Source of the DNA: Candidatus Zixiibacteriota bacterium
Lineage (GTDB): Bacteria > Zixibacteria > MSB-5A5 > RBG-16-43-9
Reading direction: 5' to 3'
DNA: 59,080 bases
NCBI GenBank assembly: GCA_030692925.1
Contig: JAUYBY010000010.1
Coordinates: 1 to 59,080, forward strand
Shown: positions 55,089 to 59,080 of the stretch, piece by piece
How positions within the stretch are numbered: position 1 is the stretch's first letter
How the letters are laid out: the number at the start of each line of letters is the position of its first letter
Position numbers and translations under genes: made by a program
Notes under the pieces: model-generated
The model's input: only the letters and a program-made list of their open reading frames with translations
Told to the model about the DNA's origin: nothing
The model's database searches: none

Positions 55089-55343
55089 TCAAACCCTCTT
55101 GAAAAGGGCTTTTCTGACCTTCTTCCAGACCAGAAATAAGGTCAGAAATATGAAAAGAAAGAACGATATAATCTTAATCCAGTTAGGTATCAACTCTGCT
55201 CCCTGTCCAATCCTTGCCTGAGGTGCAAGATTTATAAAATCATATAACCAGTTTAAACCTAAGCCCAGGATTAAAGTAACGACCATTATGCTAAGTATAT
55301 AAAGGACCAAAGACCTTTTTCCCAAGATGAAACATTGACTCAA
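55089..55343 (-). pseudogene. Possible remnant of a permease (C-terminal end)
   Basis: An 84-residue frame with two membrane helices (VLYILSIMVVTLILGLGLNWLYD and FFLFIFLTLFLVWKKV). The first part, GKRSLVLYILSI then GLNWLYD, resembles the last segment of DUF318/SO_0444-type permeases that travel with metal-resistance genes. There is no ribosome site and the N-terminal bulk is missing, so I treat it as a likely fragment; a stand-alone small membrane protein is possible. It follows the P-type ATPase gene. Confidence 0.4.
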
Positions 55344-55370
55344 ATTTTATCTTGACCAAAAATGGACTTT

Positions 55371-57704
55371 TCATTTCAACAACCGCAAGGCATTAACAAT
55401 TACTATCAGTGCGCTCACTTCATTTAGAAGCAGCCCCGGTACAAGACCAATCCATCCAATTAATGCCGCTGGAACTAGAAAGGCTACAATGGCTAATGAA
55501 GCTATTATATTCTGACGAATGTTTCTAATGGATCTTTGACTTAATCTAAAAGCATAGGCAATTTTGGATAAATCATCAGACATCAAAACTATATCACCTG
55601 TTTCTATTGCTATATCCGTACCTGCTGCTCCCATAGCAATCCCCACATCGGAAACAGCCATAGCAGGAGCATCGTTTATACCGTCCCCAACCATGGCAAC
55701 TTTGCCAAATCTCTCTTTAAGCTTTCTTACTGCTTCAACTTTATCCTCCGGCAAGAGTTGGGCTAAATACTCGTCTACCCCTACCTGTGATGCTATTGCC
55801 TTTGCTGTTTTTTCATTGTCGCCGGTAAGCATCACAACTTTCATACCAAGACTTCTCAAGGTTTTTATAGCCTCTCCTGCCTCGGCTCTCAATTTATCTG
55901 CAACTGCCAGAATACCTAGAATTCTTTGTTCAGTACCTAAAAGCACGGTAGTTTTTCCTTCATTCTCAAGGCGAGAGATTTCATTTTGAGCATGAGTCAA
56001 TGAAATTCCTTCATTTTGGAAAAGACGGCTGCTGCCGACAAGATAAAGGCTGCTGTTAACCCTTGCCTTTACCCCCAATCCAGCCATTGCCTTAAAATCC
56101 CCAATGTTTTGTAGTAGAGGAACTTCTGACTCTTTTGCTTTTCTCACAATTGCCTCTGCTATAGGATGTTCAGAGCGGGACTCAATACTGCCTGCCAAAA
56201 TAAGGATCTCTTTTTCAGAAATATCATTGGAAGCGATTACATCGGTAACCACAGGTCTTCCGATCGTGAGAGTCCCTGTCTTATCAAAGGCTATGGCTCT
56301 CAATTCTTGAGCTGCTTCAAGATAAGCACCGCCTTTAAATAGAATCCCGTTATGTGCACTATTTGCAATAGCTGCCACAACAGAAACAGGAACTGATAAA
56401 GCCAGCCCGCAGGAGCAGGAGACGACAAATACCACTAATCCCCGGTAGATAAATGATTGCCAGTCTCCTCCAAAAAATAAAGGTGGGATTACTGCTACAC
56501 TGATGCCCAAAACAAACATCGCAGGAGTGTAATATTTACCAAATCTTTCAGCAAACCGCTGATAAGAGGACTTCTTTGCCTGTGCCTCCTCTACTGAGTG
56601 AATAATTCTTGCCAGGGTGGTGTCGCTTGCTTTCTTGGTTACCTGTATCTCAAGAGAACCTTTCTGATTGATGGTTCCAGCAAAAACTTCATCCTCAATT
56701 TTCTTCTCTACCGGGATCGATTCTCCCGTGATGGGAGCCTGATCCACAAATGAAGTTCCAGCGATTACTTTGCCATCCACAGGTATCTTTTCACCAGGTC
56801 TTACAATAGTTACATCCCCGATTCCAATCTCCTCTGTGGGAAGAATAATTTCATTACCGTTTCTGCGAACAAGTGCCTCTTTGGGAACCAGTTCCATTAA
56901 AGCCCTGATTGCTCCCCGTGCCTTATCAACTGCATAAGCTTCAAGGACATCACCAAGTGAATAAATAAAAACCAAAAGTGCTGCTTCCTCCCAAAATCCA
57001 AGGAAAATAGCGCCTATGGCACCAACGGTCATCAGAAGTCGAATGTTGAGTGTCAGAGTTTTTAAGGCCAGAAAACCCATTTTTGCTGGGTAGTATATAC
57101 CAATAATGATAGCTAATCCATAAACGAGATTAATGCTTTGGTGTGGCATGCCAAGGTGCTCCGACAGGAAAGGGCGTTCCAGTAAGAAAGCTATAATTAT
57201 TAAGGCTCCGCATGTAAAGAGAAATAGCATCTGTGGCTTTTCTCTCCACCAGACTCTACCTTTCTCTTCCTTAGCTCTTAATAGAGAGGCTCTCATCCCG
57301 GTTTCGGCAATTGCCTTGATCATATCCTGAACAGAAATAAGGGATGGATTGTAGGAGATTTTTACTTGCTGGGTCATGAGATTGATGTCAAAATTGTTAA
57401 CTCCTCCGAGAGATTTCATTTTCTTTTCTATGATCTCAGACTCATCAGCGCAATCCATTCCCTCAATTTTAAGGGTAACGGCAACGCCTGGTTCTTCAGC
57501 CTCAACTGAATAACCCAGGCCTTTGATGACCGAGATTACTGCCCCAAAATCGAATTGAGTAGCCTCTGTTATCACCTTAAGTTTTGAGGTCGCAAAAGAG
57601 GCTTCGGCAAGTTTTACTCCTGGAATCTTAGATATTGCCTTCTCGATCTTGAGGGCACAATCGGCACAGTCCATTCCTTTAATGTGAAAAAGTTTTTCTT
57701 TCAT
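55371..57704 (-). CDS. P1B heavy-metal-transporting ATPase with a CSC motif
   Basis: A 777-residue metal pump. Two N-terminal HMA domains: GMDCADC in the first, GMDCADE in the second, which has lost its second Cys. Eight membrane helices, TGES actuator loop, DKTGTLT phosphorylation site, MLTGDN and GDGINDAPAMA hinge. The membrane motif that is normally CPC reads CSC (VVSCSCGLALSVP), and the last helix reads LLNEVSAL, so metal specificity (Zn/Cd/Pb type by HMA sequence) is uncertain. Start at the ATG at 57704 after AAGGA; an ATG at 57746 lacks a site. Confidence 0.9.
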   Translation of the reverse strand: MKEKLFHIKGMDCADCALKIEKAISKIPGVKLAEASFATSKLKVITEATQFDFGAVISVIKGLGYSVEAEEPGVAVTLKIEGMDCADESEIIEKKMKSLGGVNNFDINLMTQQVKISYNPSLISVQDMIKAIAETGMRASLLRAKEEKGRVWWREKPQMLFLFTCGALIIIAFLLERPFLSEHLGMPHQSINLVYGLAIIIGIYYPAKMGFLALKTLTLNIRLLMTVGAIGAIFLGFWEEAALLVFIYSLGDVLEAYAVDKARGAIRALMELVPKEALVRRNGNEIILPTEEIGIGDVTIVRPGEKIPVDGKVIAGTSFVDQAPITGESIPVEKKIEDEVFAGTINQKGSLEIQVTKKASDTTLARIIHSVEEAQAKKSSYQRFAERFGKYYTPAMFVLGISVAVIPPLFFGGDWQSFIYRGLVVFVVSCSCGLALSVPVSVVAAIANSAHNGILFKGGAYLEAAQELRAIAFDKTGTLTIGRPVVTDVIASNDISEKEILILAGSIESRSEHPIAEAIVRKAKESEVPLLQNIGDFKAMAGLGVKARVNSSLYLVGSSRLFQNEGISLTHAQNEISRLENEGKTTVLLGTEQRILGILAVADKLRAEAGEAIKTLRSLGMKVVMLTGDNEKTAKAIASQVGVDEYLAQLLPEDKVEAVRKLKERFGKVAMVGDGINDAPAMAVSDVGIAMGAAGTDIAIETGDIVLMSDDLSKIAYAFRLSQRSIRNIRQNIIASLAIVAFLVPAALIGWIGLVPGLLLNEVSALIVIVNALRLLK

Positions 57705-57883
57705 TTCAGCATCCTTTTTATTCGGAATTAGGTTTATGAAGTTCATAGTAAATGTAAACCAGTGGTCATACTGGCGGTCCAGATGAAATCCGTAATTTCA
57801 GTTGAAAGAAGAATCATTTATAACCTTAAAGAGGTCACGGAAAAAAACAGTTAAAAGCTCATAAACCTTCGCCTCAAAAGTTT

Positions 57884-58360
57884 TTATTTACATTCATCAC
57901 ATTCATCCCCACAGGCATTTTTCCTTTTCAACCATAGATACCCTAATCCCACAGAGACAGAAGTAAGTCCGGCTAAAATAAACTTATTAAACTTTAAAAA
58001 TGAAGCGCCAAACAGGCTGAGATATACTGGAAGCAAAGGAGATCCACAGCATCCTAAGAGAAAACATCCGCCAACATATAAAAGTGCAATCCAGGAAAAA
58101 CCGGCTGAAACCCCTAAAACGCTTTTTCTGCTCCTTTCAACCAATTTTAAAATAGCAAAGAGAGTAAATGTGGTAGCCAGAGCATAGGAATACCCCACCA
58201 GGCAATCTTTATTCTCAAGATAGACTGAAAAAAAGCTTTTGTCTTCTTCAAAAGAAGCCCAAGACGAGATTTTCCCTTGATAAGACCAATAGCCAATAAG
58301 AAAATGAAACGTTAAGACAAATAGAAAAGCTAAAGTTAAAATTGCTGTTTTGAATCTCAA
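57884..58360 (-). CDS. Membrane protein with Cys-rich tail, metal module
   Basis: Not recognised. A 158-residue protein with four membrane helices (about 5-22, 56-73, 85-104, 123-143), a CCGSP sequence in the third, and a C-terminal tail ACGDECDECK that could bind metal or a thiol. Position directly upstream of the P1B-ATPase suggests a part in metal handling. The start overlaps the stop of the upstream gene by four bases. Confidence 0.6.
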   Translation of the reverse strand: MRFKTAILTLAFLFVLTFHFLIGYWSYQGKISSWASFEEDKSFFSVYLENKDCLVGYSYALATTFTLFAILKLVERSRKSVLGVSAGFSWIALLYVGGCFLLGCCGSPLLPVYLSLFGASFLKFNKFILAGLTSVSVGLGYLWLKRKNACGDECDECK

Positions 58361-58821
58361 TTTACCTTCACCTTTTTGGCCTTAAGCAGAACCCCTTTTT
58401 TCTTCACCTTTTCTATTACCCCTTTAATCCAGACTTCATCTTTTATTTTAGGAAGCTTCCCTTTGTAGATCACCGGGATAGAGGGGGCATCTTCGCATAT
58501 AATCCCGCATTCTTTAAATTCTTTCAGGCTAACAATCCGGAAGGCAGAGTCCTTAGGATAGACCTTAGAGACCACCCCCACAATTTCTATTTCGCCTTTA
58601 TAGACTGAAGGATTTTTGACTAACTCTTCTACTGTCAAAGTGTCTGTTTTCGGTTCTTCTCCTTTAATTTCAATTCCAAGTATACTACCTAAAAGCAGGC
58701 AACATAAAAAAAAGCCTCTTTGCAGGAGTGCATTAGCTTGTCGAAGTTTAAAAAATGCAAGGCTGTCCGCCATAGGCGAATGCCCTACATTTTCGAGATG
58801 CTCGATTGAATTTCTTCTCAA
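58357..58821 (-). CDS. Exported OB-fold-like protein, N-terminus overprinted by a repeat
   Basis: A 154-residue frame starting with a TTG that overlaps the upstream stop. After an N-terminal part partly encoded by repeat sequence (GGGCATTCGCCTATGGCGGA region, about 58763-58795), there is a hydrophobic signal-like stretch (FFLCCLLLGSILG) and then a domain of about 90 residues (TVEELVKNPSVYKGEIEIVG ... DEVWIKGVIEKV) with the look of the OB-fold tRNA_anti-like family. Four-base overlaps on both sides tie it into the metal operon. Function unknown. Confidence 0.5.
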   Translation of the reverse strand: MRRNSIEHLENVGHSPMADSLAFFKLRQANALLQRGFFLCCLLLGSILGIEIKGEEPKTDTLTVEELVKNPSVYKGEIEIVGVVSKVYPKDSAFRIVSLKEFKECGIICEDAPSIPVIYKGKLPKIKDEVWIKGVIEKVKKKGVLLKAKKVKVN

Positions 58822-59080
58822 AAGATTTCTCCTTCTAAGTAAAGTGAATCTAAGATCTCTGGATAGTTTTCAAAAACAAAGTGTGCCTTGCAGATTTTAC
58901 AGCCAAAACATCCCTTTTTATCGTTCTTGCCCAGAGAAAGAAAAATCTTATCGATTTCTGATTTGATCTCTGCGAGCTCTTTGGTATTTTCAGCATCCTT
59001 CTCCAACTCACTTATCTTTTTATGTAAAACCATAAATGCTTGAGAATAACATACACATTTCTGTGGCTCTGGAAATCCAG
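58818..59080 (-). CDS. Cys-motif protein, partial at the window edge
   Basis: The frame is open without a stop to the end of the window, beyond the ATG at 59033, reading GFPEPQKCVCYSQAF just ahead of it; there is no ribosome site at 59033, so the gene very probably begins outside. Visible part: a charged helix, then CFGCKICKAHF, a cysteine cluster that may hold zinc or another metal. It leads the four-base-overlapping chain of genes down to the P1B-ATPase. Family not recognised. Confidence 0.5.
   Translation of the reverse strand, partial: GFPEPQKCVCYSQAFMVLHKKISELEKDAENTKELAEIKSEIDKIFLSLGKNDKKGCFGCKICKAHFVFENYPEILDSLYLEGEIF

Noticed and set aside
57761-57776. CCAGT/ACTGG dyad upstream of the P1B-ATPase as a metal-regulator operator
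   Set aside because: Arms are only five bases and no promoter with matching geometry or regulator gene was found.

Overview
The window reads as a stretch of chromosome from an uncultured, probably anaerobic bacterium with an outer membrane. The case for an outer membrane is a lipoprotein, a SurA-like periplasmic foldase and a PorV/PorQ-type barrel. I would place it near the FCB or Zixibacteria-like candidate phyla, with low confidence because no rRNA is present. RNase P RNA is bacterial type A. Almost every gene lies on the minus strand; the only plus-strand genes form a small A+T-rich islet at 6.6-8.2 kb. No recognisable transcription factor, CRISPR array, rRNA or prophage was seen.

From about 3.7 to 38.8 kb the window is a metabolic island for branched-chain and short-chain acyl-CoA conversion. 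In coordinate order it holds: two phosphotransbutyrylases flanking a branched-chain aminotransferase, then butyrate kinase; a beta-oxidation set (crotonase, two acyl-CoA dehydrogenases, SCP2-type thiolase, 3-hydroxyacyl-CoA dehydrogenase); a split methylcrotonyl-CoA carboxylase with a LiuC-type hydratase (leucine branch); an archaeal-type HMG-CoA synthase/thiolase/DUF35 trio; methylmalonyl-CoA epimerase and mutase; a split propionyl-CoA carboxylase; an MBL hydrolase and a third acyl-CoA dehydrogenase; and a B12 domain protein, a second mutase large subunit and a MeaB-type GTPase. The second mutase carries the Phe/Gln pair of isobutyryl-CoA mutase where the first carries the Tyr/Arg pair of methylmalonyl-CoA mutase. 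Together the genes could take Leu/Val-derived or fermentation-derived acyl-CoAs, interconvert butyryl and isobutyryl chains, and recover ATP through Ptb/Buk or send propionyl-CoA to succinyl-CoA.

From 38.8 to 54.2 kb are housekeeping genes: recJ, rnpB, guaB, a zinc-ribbon coiled-coil protein, a two-tRNA operon with its own promoter and terminator, dnaG, mutS2, cvpA, a polyprenol-kinase-like gene, a double-parvulin foldase and a PorV-like protein. An A+T-rich AAA ATPase plus a small Toprim-like partner, split by a -1 frameshift at a slippery heptamer, sits directly upstream of cvpA and may be a defence-type pair. From 54.4 kb to the edge are a thioredoxin-like lipoprotein or exported protein and a heavy-metal module around a P1B-ATPase whose CPC motif reads CSC.

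The other main theme is repeats. Almost every gene pair is separated by short stem-loop repeats of many families (REP/BIME-like), some with compensatory stem changes, some interrupted by other elements, one embedded in frame in a biotin carboxylase gene, and one bounding a RAYT (REP-associated HUH transposase). Clear sigma70-type promoters (TTGACA/TATAAT-like) were found ahead of the HMG-CoA synthase operon, rnpB, the tRNAs, ptb, the AAA gene, the PorV gene and several others. All functional statements come from reading the sequence and from family knowledge; no searches were run.
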